NCBI RefSeq assembly: GCF_025486315.1
Contig: NZ_JAOOPY010000016.1
Span: 62,001 to 126,000 of the forward strand
DNA from: Variovorax sp. N23
GTDB lineage: Bacteria > Pseudomonadota > Gammaproteobacteria > Burkholderiales > Burkholderiaceae_C
Reading direction: 5' to 3'
Length of the DNA stretch: 64,000 bases
Positions 9,687-17,898 of this stretch are shown in pieces. Positions within the stretch are counted from its first letter, which is position 1. Each line of letters opens with the position of its first letter. Under the pieces are notes generated by a model, which saw nothing but the letters and a program-made list of their open reading frames with translations, was not told where the DNA came from and ran no database searches. The position numbers were made by a program, and so were the translations under genes.

Positions 9687-11009
9687 TCAGGGGGGCGGCC
9701 CGCCGCCTTCGCGACGGCGACGCTCGCCCTGCGGACCCGACCCGGGGCGACGTGGGCCTGACGCACCGGCGCGCGGGGCAGCGGCCGGGCGTTCGCCTTG
9801 CAGCTGCACGCGCGAGCCTTCGCTCAAGCGGTCGCCGCCTTCGGTCACGACCAGCTCGCCGGCCTTCAGGCCGTCGGTGATCGCGACCACGTCGACCGTC
9901 GATTCGCCGCGCTTGACCTGGCGCATCTGCACCGTGCGGTCTTCGCCGATCACGTAGACGTACGGCCCCTTCGGGCCGGTGCGCACCGCCGTCACCGGCA
10001 CCACGATGGTGTTGAGCATGCGCAGCGTGAGGCGCACATTGACGAACTGGCTGGGGAAGAGCGTCGCGGCGACGTTCTCGAAGCGGGCCTTGGCCTTGAC
10101 CGTGCCGGTGGTCGTGTCGACCACGTTGTCCAGCGTGGAGAAGGTGCCGAGGTCGAGCGTGGTGCTGCGCGTGCGGTCGAAGGCGGCCACCGCCAGCGGC
10201 TTGCCCTGGGCGAGCTGCTGCTGGATCTCCGGCACACGGTCCTGCGGCACCGAGAACTGCACGTCGATGGGGTTCATCTGCGTGATGACGGCGATGCCGG
10301 TGGTCGAATTGGCGGCCACCGTGTTGCCCTGGTCGACCCCGCGCAGGCCGATGCGGCCGGTGATGGGCGCCGTGATGCGGGTGAAGTCGAGGTTCACGCG
10401 GGCCGCGGCTTCCGAGGCCTTGTCGGTGATGACGGTGCCTTCGAGCTGCTTGACGAGTGCGGCCTGCGTGTCGACGTCCTGCCGGGCGATCGAGTCCTGC
10501 CCGAGCAGCGTGCGGTAGCGCGACAGCGTGACGCGCGCCGCCTCGAGCTGCGCCTCGTCGCGCACCCGCGTGCCTTGCGCCTGCATCAGCGCCTGCTCAT
10601 ACGGGCGGGCATCGATGCGTGCGAGAAGCTGGCCCTTCTTCACCATCTGCCCTTCGGTGAAGAGCACGTCGGTCAGCACGCCGCCGACCTGCGCCTTGAG
10701 CGTGATGGTCGCCAGCGGCGTCACGGTGCCCAGTGCGTCGAGCGTGATCGGCAACTCGGCCTGTCGCGCCGCCGCGTGACCCACCGTGACCATGCCGGCG
10801 CCGAAGGCACCAGGGCCGCCCGGACCACCAAACCCACCGGCGCCTTCAACCGGAGGACGCTTGATGAGGTACCAGCTGCCACCCGCCAACACAGCGACGA
10901 CGAGTACCGCGACCAGGGTGCCGATCCATCGGCGCCGACGTCGGGGGGGCGGCTCTGACAATGACGAGGATCCGGCGGGAGGCGTGGCAGGTGGGGTGGG
11001 ATGGTCCAT
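9687..11009 (-). CDS. mdtA: RND periplasmic adaptor (membrane fusion protein), MdtA-like
   Basis: Periplasmic adaptor joining the RND trimer to the outer membrane channel. The sequence shows a Pro-rich cytosolic leader, one membrane anchor (WIGTLVAVLVVAVLAGG), a lipoyl-like half-motif (LDALGTVTPLATITLKAQVGG), a coiled-coil hairpin and a beta-barrel with VPVTAVRTGPKGPYVYV, all typical of HlyD/MdtA proteins. The C-terminal tail is basic, Gly and Pro rich. I chose the ATG at 11009 because a possible -10 box and an 11-bp direct repeat lie between it and the zur stop; an in-frame ATG at 11066 would place those within or against the coding start. First gene of a five-gene operon. Confidence 0.93.
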   Translation of the reverse strand: MDHPTPPATPPAGSSSLSEPPPRRRRRWIGTLVAVLVVAVLAGGSWYLIKRPPVEGAGGFGGPGGPGAFGAGMVTVGHAAARQAELPITLDALGTVTPLATITLKAQVGGVLTDVLFTEGQMVKKGQLLARIDARPYEQALMQAQGTRVRDEAQLEAARVTLSRYRTLLGQDSIARQDVDTQAALVKQLEGTVITDKASEAAARVNLDFTRITAPITGRIGLRGVDQGNTVAANSTTGIAVITQMNPIDVQFSVPQDRVPEIQQQLAQGKPLAVAAFDRTRSTTLDLGTFSTLDNVVDTTTGTVKAKARFENVAATLFPSQFVNVRLTLRMLNTIVVPVTAVRTGPKGPYVYVIGEDRTVQMRQVKRGESTVDVVAITDGLKAGELVVTEGGDRLSEGSRVQLQGERPAAAPRAGASGPRRPGSGPQGERRRREGGGPPP

Positions 11010-11052
11010 GAGAGCGAGGGGCGGCACAAGTCTGGTGCGAGTAGAGCCCGGC

Positions 11053-11098
11053 ATCGTAGCTGGCAACCCTCACGCACCGTAAAGGCGGCGTAAAGGCG
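11053..11098 (-). promoter_or_regulatory. Candidate activator site and -10 box for the efflux operon
   Basis: Two perfect copies of GTAAAGGCG (plus-strand sense) begin at 11079 and 11090, exactly 11 bases apart. That spacing is how OmpR/PhoB-family response regulators bind as head-to-tail dimers. On the minus strand a TACGAT -10 candidate follows at 11058-11053, with the repeats lying where a -35 box would be. This is the layout of an activator-dependent promoter. The regulator is not identified; MdtABC operons elsewhere answer to BaeSR. Confidence 0.45.
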
Positions 11099-11181
11099 CG
11101 TGGACACAGCCCCAAAGAACAGCGACACGAGGCGCCGCCGAACCGACGACGGCGACCTTCATCCCCGCGCAACTGCGCGCG

Positions 11182-11583
11182 TCATCCGGCCCGCGTTCTG
11201 CGTCGACGTGTGGCGCCGGCACATTCACCACAGCGCCCGTAGAGCGTCAGTTCATGGTGCGCCACCTCGAAGCCCTTGGGCGCCAGCCGGTCGAGGTCTC
11301 CCGGGCACTCGTGCACGTCGAAGACTCTCTTGCAGTCATTGCACTGGAAGTGATGGTGGTGCCCATGGTGCACGGGTTCGAAGCGCGCGCTTTCGCCCGG
11401 CAGCACCACAGAGGCGATCTCCTCTGCTTCCAGCAATTGCTTGAGGTTGCGATACACCGTGGCGATGCCCAGACCCGGCACTTCAGCCTGGGCGGCGTCG
11501 CAGATCTCGGCGGGCGACAGCGGCCGGCCGGCCGCTTCGATGACGGCACGGATGGCTGATCGTTGTCGCGTGGAGCGTTCCAT
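11182..11583 (-). CDS. zur: Fur-family zinc uptake regulator (Zur-like)
   Basis: DNA-binding metalloregulator of the Fur superfamily, 133 residues from the chosen ATG. An N-terminal winged helix includes the recognition segment GLGIATVYRNL near residue 38, followed by a His-rich HHGHHHHFQC segment and two CxxC pairs (Cys81/84 and Cys118/121) that would hold the structural zinc. I call it Zur rather than Fur because it lies divergently beside a G3E GTPase and close to znuABC, and because matching palindromes precede both units. The longer reading frame from 11625 would cover the operator region, so the ATG at 11583 is preferred. With zinc bound it should repress the uptake genes. Confidence 0.85.
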   Translation of the reverse strand: MERSTRQRSAIRAVIEAAGRPLSPAEICDAAQAEVPGLGIATVYRNLKQLLEAEEIASVVLPGESARFEPVHHGHHHHFQCNDCKRVFDVHECPGDLDRLAPKGFEVAHHELTLYGRCGECAGATRRRRTRAG

Positions 11584-11637
11584 GGGGCGCGGCGAGGTTG
11601 GCAATGGCAAGACTTCCATTGTCACATGCTACGATAT

Positions 11638-11653
11638 TGATAATTCATTATCA
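11638..11653. promoter_or_regulatory. Zur/Fur-type operator between zur and the GTPase gene
   Basis: The 16-mer TGATAATTCATTATCA is a perfect inverted repeat (7 bp arms, 2-base centre) in the divergent intergenic region between the Fur-family regulator and the GTPase remnant. A second copy with a single difference stands in front of the znu operon at 15332-15347. The shape is that of a Fur-superfamily box; the assignment to Zur comes from the genes it flanks. Confidence 0.7.
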
Positions 11654-11708
11654 TTAGAACCGGGGCGGCTCTGCCCCGCCGATCCCGACAACCCACGGCC
11701 CCCCCCCA

Positions 11709-12515
<807 letters not shown>

Positions 12516-12572
12516 CGGCCACGGACGAATCCGCATCGACCGGCGCATTCATCGCGGCCCGTCGCAGGCGCG

Positions 12573-13502
12573 TCAACGGCCGGAAGCCAACGCCGCGGCA
12601 ATGGCCCGGGCATTGAAGGCGAAGAGCTTGAAATAGGTGTCGGCTTCGGTCCCCGGTGGCGAGAGTGCATCGGAATAGAGGTGGCCACCCACCTTGACGC
12701 CGGCCTCCGATGCGATCTGCTCGACCAGGCGCGGGTTCGAGATGTTTTCCATGAAGACCGCACTCACCTCTCGCGCACGAATCTGGCGAATCAGACGGGC
12801 GACCGTTGCGGAAGAAGGTTCGGCCTCGGTGTTGATGCCCTGCGGTGACAGCAGCTCGATGCCGTAGGCCGCACCGAAATAGCCAAAGGCGTCGTGCGAG
12901 GTCAGTATCCGGCGCCGAGCTTTCGCAATGGCATCGAACCGGCCGCGCACTTCGGCATCCAGCGTCTGCAGCCGATCCGTATACGCCTGGGCACGCCGCT
13001 CGAGATCGGCGGCCTGTGCCGGCCGGGCACGGGCAAAGGCGTCGCGCAGGTTGGCCACGTAGCGCATGGCATTGCGCAGGTCCTGCCATGCGTGGGGGTC
13101 CTCGCCATGGCCATGGCCGGCCTCGCCGCGGCGCGGGGTGACGCCCGCGCTGGCCACGACCATGGCGCCGCGATAGCCGGCGGATTTCACCAGCCGGTCG
13201 ATCCAGCCCTCGAAGCCCAGGCCATTGACCACCACCAGGTCGGCGCCCGCCACGCGCCGGGCATCGGCTGGCGTGGGCTGGAAGACATGCGCATCGGCGT
13301 TGGGGCCCACCAGCGCCTGTACCTCGACATCGGGCCCACCGACTTCACGCGCCATGTCGGCGAGGATCGAAAAGCTGGCCACCACGCGCAGCGGTGGCGT
13401 TGCCGGGGTCGGCTGTGCCTGCACGCGCGATACGGCGCCCAGCGAAGGCAGGACGGTGAGCAGGGCCAGGATCGAGCGGCGTCGGAGGGTCATGGTGGTC
13501 AT
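12573..13502 (-). CDS. znuA: Zinc ABC transporter substrate-binding protein
   Basis: Periplasmic metal-binding protein of the cluster A-I (ZnuA/AztC) type that hands zinc to the ZnuBC-like transporter. A signal peptide with twin Arg-rich start (TLRRRS) and cleavage near VQA-QP is visible. Candidate metal ligands are His72 (ADAHVF), His137 (DPHAW), His203 (TSHDAFGYF) and Asp278 (YSDAL). A short His-rich loop GHGHGEDPH precedes the second ligand; it is much shorter than the His stretch of enteric ZnuA. Manganese or iron proteins of this fold are hard to exclude by sequence, but Zur-type operators and neighbours favour zinc. It is last in the operon, 33 bases after znuB. Confidence 0.88.
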   Translation of the reverse strand: MTTMTLRRRSILALLTVLPSLGAVSRVQAQPTPATPPLRVVASFSILADMAREVGGPDVEVQALVGPNADAHVFQPTPADARRVAGADLVVVNGLGFEGWIDRLVKSAGYRGAMVVASAGVTPRRGEAGHGHGEDPHAWQDLRNAMRYVANLRDAFARARPAQAADLERRAQAYTDRLQTLDAEVRGRFDAIAKARRRILTSHDAFGYFGAAYGIELLSPQGINTEAEPSSATVARLIRQIRAREVSAVFMENISNPRLVEQIASEAGVKVGGHLYSDALSPPGTEADTYFKLFAFNARAIAAALASGR

Positions 13503-13535
13503 TGGTGTCGTTGGAGGGAAGTTGAAGGAGCGCGC

Positions 13536-14411
13536 TCAGGCGGGTGTTCGGTGCGCACGCCGCAGCCTTTGCCACAGCAATCCTTCGCGCGACCCTGCAA
13601 CCAGAGACACGAGATAGATGCCACCGGCCACGAGCACGATGGCCGGCCCCGAGGGCCACTGCGCGTGATAGGACAGCAGCAGCCCGGCCGCCCCGGAGAA
13701 TGCGGCGATCACGGCCGCGACGGCGGCGAGGCTCCATACCTGGGCGGCCCAGAAGCGGGCCGCCACGGCCGGCAGCATCATCAGGCCCACCGACATCAAC
13801 GTCCCCATGGCCTGGAAGCCGGCCACCAGGTTAGCGACCGTCAGGACCAGCATCGCACCGTGGACGGCACGCCCCGGCCCGCCGACGCTGCGCAGGAAGC
13901 CGGGGTCCACGCATTCGGCGACCAATGGCCGGTAGATCGCGGCCAGCACCAGCAGGGTCACGCTGCTCACCGAACACATGAGAATCAGCGCCGTATCGTC
14001 CACCGCGAGGATGGTGCCAAAGAGCAGGTGCATCAGATCCACCGCACCACCACGCAGCGAGACCAGCAGCACCCCCAACGCCAGCGCGATGAGGTAGAAG
14101 GCGGCAAAGCTCGCATCCTCGCGCTGCGCCGTGGCGCGCGAAACCCACCCGGCGGCCAGCGCCACCAGCACCGCCGCACTGAAACTCCCCAGACTCATGG
14201 CGGTGAGGGATGGCCCCGCGATCAGAAAACCCAGCGCGGCGCCGGGCAGCAACGCATGGCCCGTGGCGTCGCCGACCAGGCTCATGCGGCGCAGCACCAG
14301 CAGCGTGCCCATCGGCGCGCTGCCCAACGCCAAGGCCAATGCGGCCACGAGCGCGCGGCGCATGAACCCGAAGTCGGCGAAAGGCTGCACGAGCAGATCA
14401 TTCAGGCTCAT
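13536..14411 (-). CDS. znuB: Zinc ABC transporter permease
   Basis: Inner-membrane permease of the ABC-3 family (ZnuB/TroC/AztB), 291 residues from the chosen start with about eight hydrophobic helices. Family marks include LVLRRMSLVGDATGHALLPG in the first third, which is the contact region for the ATPase, and VGLMMLPAVAARFWA in the last third. The ATG at 14411 overlaps the znuC stop (ATGA), which fixes the start and indicates coupled translation; the longer in-frame extension lies inside znuC. It forms the membrane channel for zinc delivered by the znuA product downstream. Confidence 0.9.
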   Translation of the reverse strand: MSLNDLLVQPFADFGFMRRALVAALALALGSAPMGTLLVLRRMSLVGDATGHALLPGAALGFLIAGPSLTAMSLGSFSAAVLVALAAGWVSRATAQREDASFAAFYLIALALGVLLVSLRGGAVDLMHLLFGTILAVDDTALILMCSVSSVTLLVLAAIYRPLVAECVDPGFLRSVGGPGRAVHGAMLVLTVANLVAGFQAMGTLMSVGLMMLPAVAARFWAAQVWSLAAVAAVIAAFSGAAGLLLSYHAQWPSGPAIVLVAGGIYLVSLVAGSREGLLWQRLRRAHRTPA

Positions 14412-15178
14412 GCGACGGACTCCTGCGCAGAGGAAACCTCGGGCGACGCGACCTCGTCCCACGACTCGCTCAGCTGCCGGGCACGCAGCAGGTGCTCGGG
14501 CTGCAGCACGCCTCCTGTCGGCCCCCAGGCCACACAGCGCCGCGCCAGCAGCAGTGCCTGGTCGAAGTGCTGGCGCACCTGCGCCATGTCGTGCAGCACC
14601 GCGATCACCGTGCGCCCTTCGGTGTGCCAGCGCCGGATCACGGCCAGCAGATCGGCGGTGGTTCGCGCGTCGACGCCGCTGAACGGCTCGTCCAGCAGGA
14701 TCACGGGCGCGTCCTGCAGGAGCACACGGGCGAAGAGCACGCGCTGAAACTGGCCGACCGACAACGCGCCGATGGCACGCCGCTCGAAACCGGTCAGTCC
14801 TACCGTGTGCAACGCGCCGTGGATCTCGTTGCGCTGCGCCGCAGTCAGCCCGCGCAGACTGCCGCAGCAGGACCAGAGGCCCAGCCCCGCCAAGTCCATC
14901 ACATGGATCGGAAAGCTGCGATCGATCTCCGACTGCTGGGGCAGCCAGGCGATGCGGCCTGCACAGGCGGCGTCGATGTCCACCCTGCCCGAAGCGGGTA
15001 TCAACCGCCCGGCGATCGCAGACAGGAGCGTCGTCTTGCCCGCGCCGTTCGGACCGACGATGGCGGTCAGCGAGCCATGTGCAAATGCGCCCTCGACGGC
15101 ATGGACCGCAGGATGTCCGCGATAGGCGATCGTCAGATCACGGAGGTGGATGGCAGCGCAGGAAGAGGCCGGACTCAT
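14408..15178 (-). CDS. znuC: Zinc ABC transporter ATP-binding protein
   Basis: Cytosolic ATPase that powers the zinc importer. Of its 256 residues, Walker A is GPNGAGKTT at 42-50, the signature is LSVGQFQRVL and Walker B is VILLDEPFSGVD, followed by the His switch in VLHDMAQV. All catalytic elements are intact. The ATG at 15178 overlaps the stop of a small upstream frame by ATGA, and its own stop overlaps the znuB ATG in the same way. Transcription most likely starts just ahead of the operator at 15332-15347. Confidence 0.92.
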   Translation of the reverse strand: MSPASSCAAIHLRDLTIAYRGHPAVHAVEGAFAHGSLTAIVGPNGAGKTTLLSAIAGRLIPASGRVDIDAACAGRIAWLPQQSEIDRSFPIHVMDLAGLGLWSCCGSLRGLTAAQRNEIHGALHTVGLTGFERRAIGALSVGQFQRVLFARVLLQDAPVILLDEPFSGVDARTTADLLAVIRRWHTEGRTVIAVLHDMAQVRQHFDQALLLARRCVAWGPTGGVLQPEHLLRARQLSESWDEVASPEVSSAQESVA

Positions 15179-15324
15179 GTGCCGAGCGCCCAACTGGCGG
15201 CCAGCCACAGCAGCGCGCACAGCGCCAGCGCAGCAAGAAGGCGCTGGCCTGCCTGCATGAGCAGGAAGCTGGCATGGCCTATGACATGCCGGCACCCGGC
15301 GACGAACACGCGTTGAACAATCAC
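15175..15324 (-). CDS. Candidate small membrane protein encoded ahead of znuC (49 aa)
   Basis: Between the operator and znuC there is a frame of 49 codons starting at GTG 15324 and ending in a TGA that overlaps the znuC ATG as ATGA. The predicted product begins IVQRVFVAGCRHVIGHA and ends in one strongly hydrophobic helix (LLAALALCALLWLAASWAL). The competing frame, which would extend znuC upstream, is Arg/Cys rich and looks like a shadow. An internal ATG at 15258 would give a 27-residue single-helix peptide instead. The start-stop overlap repeats the pattern between znuC and znuB, which supports translation. I do not recognise the family; a single-helix accessory of the transporter is one possibility. 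Confidence 0.45.
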   Translation of the reverse strand: MIVQRVFVAGCRHVIGHASFLLMQAGQRLLAALALCALLWLAASWALGT

Positions 15325-15331
15325 CCACTAA

Positions 15332-15347
15332 TGATAATTCAATATCA
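15332..15347 (-). promoter_or_regulatory. Zur/Fur-type operator in front of the znu operon
   Basis: TGATAATTCAATATCA differs by one base from the perfect palindrome at 11638-11653. It ends eight bases before the GTG of the small ORF that precedes znuC, so a bound repressor would cover the promoter. Two near-identical boxes bracketing the same zinc block are good evidence for common control. Confidence 0.7.
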
Positions 15348-15408
15348 TCTTAGCGCGCAGCATCCTGTCGCGGCGGGTCGTGCTTCACGCCCTCGACCTG
15401 CGAGCGGA

Positions 15409-15486
15409 CAAAGAAAAACGGGTTGCGGCATTTCTGCTGCAACCCGTTGATCTATTGGCGGCGTGGACCGAGCTCGAATCCGCCGA
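15409..15486 (-). repeat. Duplicated tRNA-Asp 3' half plus terminator (possible att remnant)
   Basis: Bases 15409-15451 are identical, over 43 bp, to 17705-17747, the terminator just downstream of tRNA-Asp. The resemblance continues: read on the minus strand, 15453-15486 matches the T arm, acceptor strand and CCA end of that tRNA (GATTCGAG then CCGCCA), with 18 of 22 positions equal in the last stretch. So a degraded 3' half of tRNA-Asp with its terminator stands 2.3 kb from the intact gene, in the same orientation. Such a copy is what integration into a tRNA 3' end leaves behind; a simple duplication is the alternative. The hairpin also serves as terminator for the H-NS gene. Confidence 0.7.
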
Positions 15487-15546
15487 CGCCACCGCATAGG
15501 CCCAAGCGCCTTCGCGGCCAGCAGGCCCTCCGTGAGTCGCCGAGAA

Positions 15547-16047
15547 CTAGGCGACGAACTGATCCAGCGTTGCGCCGGCCGACAGGGCATCTTTGAGCCA
15601 GCGTGGCTTGGGGCCCATGCCGCTCCAGGTGTTCCCGTTCGGGTCCTTGTAAGAAGTCTTCGCCTTCCGTTTCGCTGCAGGCTTTGCCGCACGCGCTGAG
15701 GTCGTCGATGACGGGGACGCGATGGCGAAGTCCTCGAGACTCTTGCCTGCGGCGAGCGCCTCGCGAAGCCAATGGGGTCGAGGGCCGCGACCGAGCCACT
15801 CGTTGCCTTGCCCGTCGGAATATTTCGCCGATCCGGTCGACTTCGACGCGACATTGGTGCGGGGCGTCTTCAACTTGCCTTTGGCCGATCCGGTACCGAA
15901 TCCGAGCTGCTCAGCCGTCAGTCCGTAGTGTGTGATCGCAACCTTGATGCGCCCCACAACACCTTCTACCTCTTGATTTCGGAGCTTCTCGGCTTGGCGC
16001 TGCAGCGCTTCGATCTGCTTTTGGATTTGCTTGTAGGTCTGGGACAT
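15547..16047 (-). CDS. H-NS family nucleoid protein with two tandem DNA-binding domains
   Basis: Nucleoid-associated, probably xenogeneic-silencing protein of the H-NS/BpH3 type, 166 residues. Residues 1-50 form a Gln/Glu/Lys-rich coiled coil for oligomerisation. Residues 75-107 (YSDGQGNEWLGRGPRPHW, then LREAL and LEDF) are the usual C-terminal domain with the GRGPRP minor-groove hook. Residues 132-164 repeat it almost exactly (YKDPNGNTWSGMGPKPRW, LKDAL, LDQF), joined by a Ser/Ala/Lys-rich linker. Ordinary family members are about 100 residues with one domain. In the second copy the hook Arg is replaced by Met. The gene lies in the tRNA-Asp-bounded block and ends at the duplicated terminator. 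Confidence 0.9.
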   Translation of the reverse strand: MSQTYKQIQKQIEALQRQAEKLRNQEVEGVVGRIKVAITHYGLTAEQLGFGTGSAKGKLKTPRTNVASKSTGSAKYSDGQGNEWLGRGPRPHWLREALAAGKSLEDFAIASPSSTTSARAAKPAAKRKAKTSYKDPNGNTWSGMGPKPRWLKDALSAGATLDQFVA

Positions 16048-16314
16048 AAGTTCGCATTTTCAGAAGTCGAGAGGTGCTACTTTAATGCGCATGCCAATGA
16101 GGGGGCGCCAAGCACGTCCGATCGCTCGGGTGAATCTCCAGGTTCATGGCCTGCGCGAGCATCGCGGCCGGCGTCTCGCGCTCCTATCGGTAATGACGGC
16201 AGCGCAATCCGGGGGCACGTGGGCTGTGGCATCCTCACTCGCCGCGACCGATCGGCGCGCGTACCTCGTGGCGGGTCACGCGCCCTGCGCTTGAACCGAG
16301 GAGACGACATCCCC

Positions 16315-17457
16315 ATGACACCACCGCCTCACCGCGCCAAGGCCCGGCTGCGCCAGTTCCTGGGCGGACTGCGGCCGGAGCGCGTGTTCGCCGATTCAAA
16401 GGAACGCTGGCGCGCCGTGGCCGGCGCCGGCCTGGGCATCCTCGTCACGGCGCTGATCAGCCGCTGGTGGATCGGTACGGGTGCGCCGCAGCCCTGGCTG
16501 GTCGCGCCTCTGGGTGCCAGCGCGGTGCTGGTGTTCACGGTGCCGGCCAGCCCTCTCGCGCAGCCCTGGGCCGTGGTCGGCGGCAACACCTTGTCGGCAC
16601 TCGTGGGCGCCGCCTGCGCGATGCTCATCGGCGACCCGGCCTGGGCCGGCGCAGCCGCCGTGGCGGCAGCCATTGCACTGATGTTCGCGTTGCGCTGCCT
16701 GCATCCGCCCGGCGGTGCGACGGCGCTGCTGACGGCCCTGGGTGCCACGGGTTTCCAGTTCGCCCTGTCGCCCATGCTGGTGAACTCGCTGCTGCTCGTG
16801 ATGACGGGCATGGCCTACAACAGCCTCACCGGCCGGCGCTACCCGCATGCCCAGAGGCAGCCGGCGGTGACGCCCGCCCCCAACGGGTCACGCTTCAGTG
16901 CCGCCGACCTCGACGCCGCGCTCGCCCACTACAACCAGGTGCTCGACGTGAGCCGGGACGATCTCGAGGCCTTGCTCCAGCACGCCGAGGCGGCCGCCTA
17001 CGCGCGGCGCTTCGGCGCCCTGCGGTGCCGCGACATCATGTCGCCGGCCCCGCTCTCGGTGCAGTTCGGCACATCGCTGCAGGACGCGTGGTCGATGATG
17101 CGGGAACGCAAGGTCAAGGCCCTGCCCGTGGTGGACCGCGCGCAGCGGATCGTCGGCATCGTCACGGTGGCCGACTTCATGCGGCATGCCGACATCGGCC
17201 GGCATGACGGCATCGGCGAACGGCTGCGCAGCCTGGTTCGCCGCAGCAGTATGTCGCACGACGACAAGCCCGATGCCGTCGGCCAGATCATGACGCGCGA
17301 GGTGCGCGTGGCGAGCGAGGGGCGGATGGTGTCGGAGCTGGTGCCGCTTTTCTCGGAAGGCGGGCACCACCACATTCCGATCATCGACGCGGAGCGACGG
17401 CTCGTCGGCATCATCACCCAGTCGGACCTGGTGCGCGCGCTGCATCGCGCGACTTGA
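16315..17457 (+). CDS. HPP family membrane protein with two CBS domains
   Basis: Predicted membrane protein of 380 residues. The N-terminal half has four hydrophobic helices and the family signature HPPGGATALLTALGA near residue 130. The C-terminal half holds two CBS domains, starting near IMSPAPLSV (about residue 240) and IMTREVRV (about residue 325), which usually bind adenine nucleotides and control transport. HPP domains have been linked to nitrite transport in plastids and cyanobacteria, but the substrate here is unknown. The ATG at 16315 has a good ribosome site (GAGGAG) and the hydrophobic domain begins shortly after; the open frame upstream has no matching features. It is the second gene of the tRNA-Asp-bounded block. 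Confidence 0.88.
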   Translation: MTPPPHRAKARLRQFLGGLRPERVFADSKERWRAVAGAGLGILVTALISRWWIGTGAPQPWLVAPLGASAVLVFTVPASPLAQPWAVVGGNTLSALVGAACAMLIGDPAWAGAAAVAAAIALMFALRCLHPPGGATALLTALGATGFQFALSPMLVNSLLLVMTGMAYNSLTGRRYPHAQRQPAVTPAPNGSRFSAADLDAALAHYNQVLDVSRDDLEALLQHAEAAAYARRFGALRCRDIMSPAPLSVQFGTSLQDAWSMMRERKVKALPVVDRAQRIVGIVTVADFMRHADIGRHDGIGERLRSLVRRSSMSHDDKPDAVGQIMTREVRVASEGRMVSELVPLFSEGGHHHIPIIDAERRLVGIITQSDLVRALHRAT

Positions 17458-17491
17458 CTTGAGGCACGCCGCGCCGGCGCGGTCGAATCGC

Positions 17492-17690
17492 TCAGGCGCG
17501 CTGGTCGCGCCGCCGCTCGATGAACGCGATGATCTCGCCCATGCTGATCTTCCGGCAAAGACGCACCGTCGAACGCCAGCGCCGCCGGCCCGAGCCTCAG
17601 ATTGAAGACCCGGCTGCCCAGCCGCACGTCTGCGGAGAAGCAGCCCACACCAGAAACTCTTGAGTCAAGTTCAAGTGTTCCAATGAGTGT
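17492..17690 (-). other. Possible decayed reading frame between the HPP gene and tRNA-Asp
   Basis: This 0.25 kb gap has no intact gene. On the minus strand one frame gives a protein-like run (VSGVGCFSADVRLGSRVF, then LRLGPAALAFDGA), and an overlapping frame finishes with MGEIIAFIERRRDQRA and a stop at 17492-17494. Joined by a frameshift the pieces could be the end of a small lost gene. I do not recognise it. Its place next to the tRNA would suit an eroded mobile-element gene, but nothing in the residues proves that. Confidence 0.2.
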
Positions 17691-17704
17691 TCCCACGGCT
17701 CGCC

Positions 17705-17747
17705 CAAAGAAAAACGGGTTGCGGCATTTCTGCTGCAACCCGTTGAT
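17705..17747 (-). terminator. Rho-independent terminator of the tRNA operon
   Basis: On the minus strand, six bases after the tRNA-Asp CCA end, the sequence forms a hairpin with arms ACGGGTTGC and GCAACCCGT followed by TTTTTCTTTG. The same 43 bases occur at 15409-15451. It should end the tRNA-Ala/Glu/Asp transcript. Confidence 0.85.
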
Positions 17748-17752
17748 TTTAT

Positions 17753-17829
17753 TGGCGGAGTGGACGGGACTCGAACCCGCGACCCCCGGCGTGACAGGCC
17801 GGTATTCTAACCAACTGAACTACCACTCC
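17753..17829 (-). tRNA. tRNA-Asp (anticodon GTC)
   Basis: A 77-base cloverleaf including the encoded CCA. On the minus strand it begins GGAGTGGTAGTTCAG, has the anticodon loop CTGTCAC (anticodon GTC), the T loop GGTTCGAGTCC, and ends CCGCCA. Stems pair fully by eye. It is the last of three tRNAs, and its 3' half is duplicated in degraded form at 15453-15486. Confidence 0.97.
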
Positions 17830-17898
17830 TGGTAGACAACGTTCACTCCTTGCGGAGCCGAGTGTTGACAACTCGTGCCGGCTTCACTTGCGTGAAAC

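Noticed and set aside
6798..9761. Long open frame of 987 codons opposite mdtB
   Set aside because: Same reason: composition is dominated by Arg, Asp, Gln and His, no domain is recognisable, and mdtB on the other strand has full family motifs.
14408..15328. A longer znuC start at 15328
   Set aside because: The extra 50 residues are Arg/Cys-rich and do not resemble any ABC N-terminus. The ATG at 15178 has the ATGA overlap and a normal start.
15409..15451. The 43-bp repeat as an insertion-sequence end or REP element
   Set aside because: It is a tRNA-operon terminator followed by tRNA-like sequence and occurs only in these two places, so a tRNA-linked duplication explains it better.
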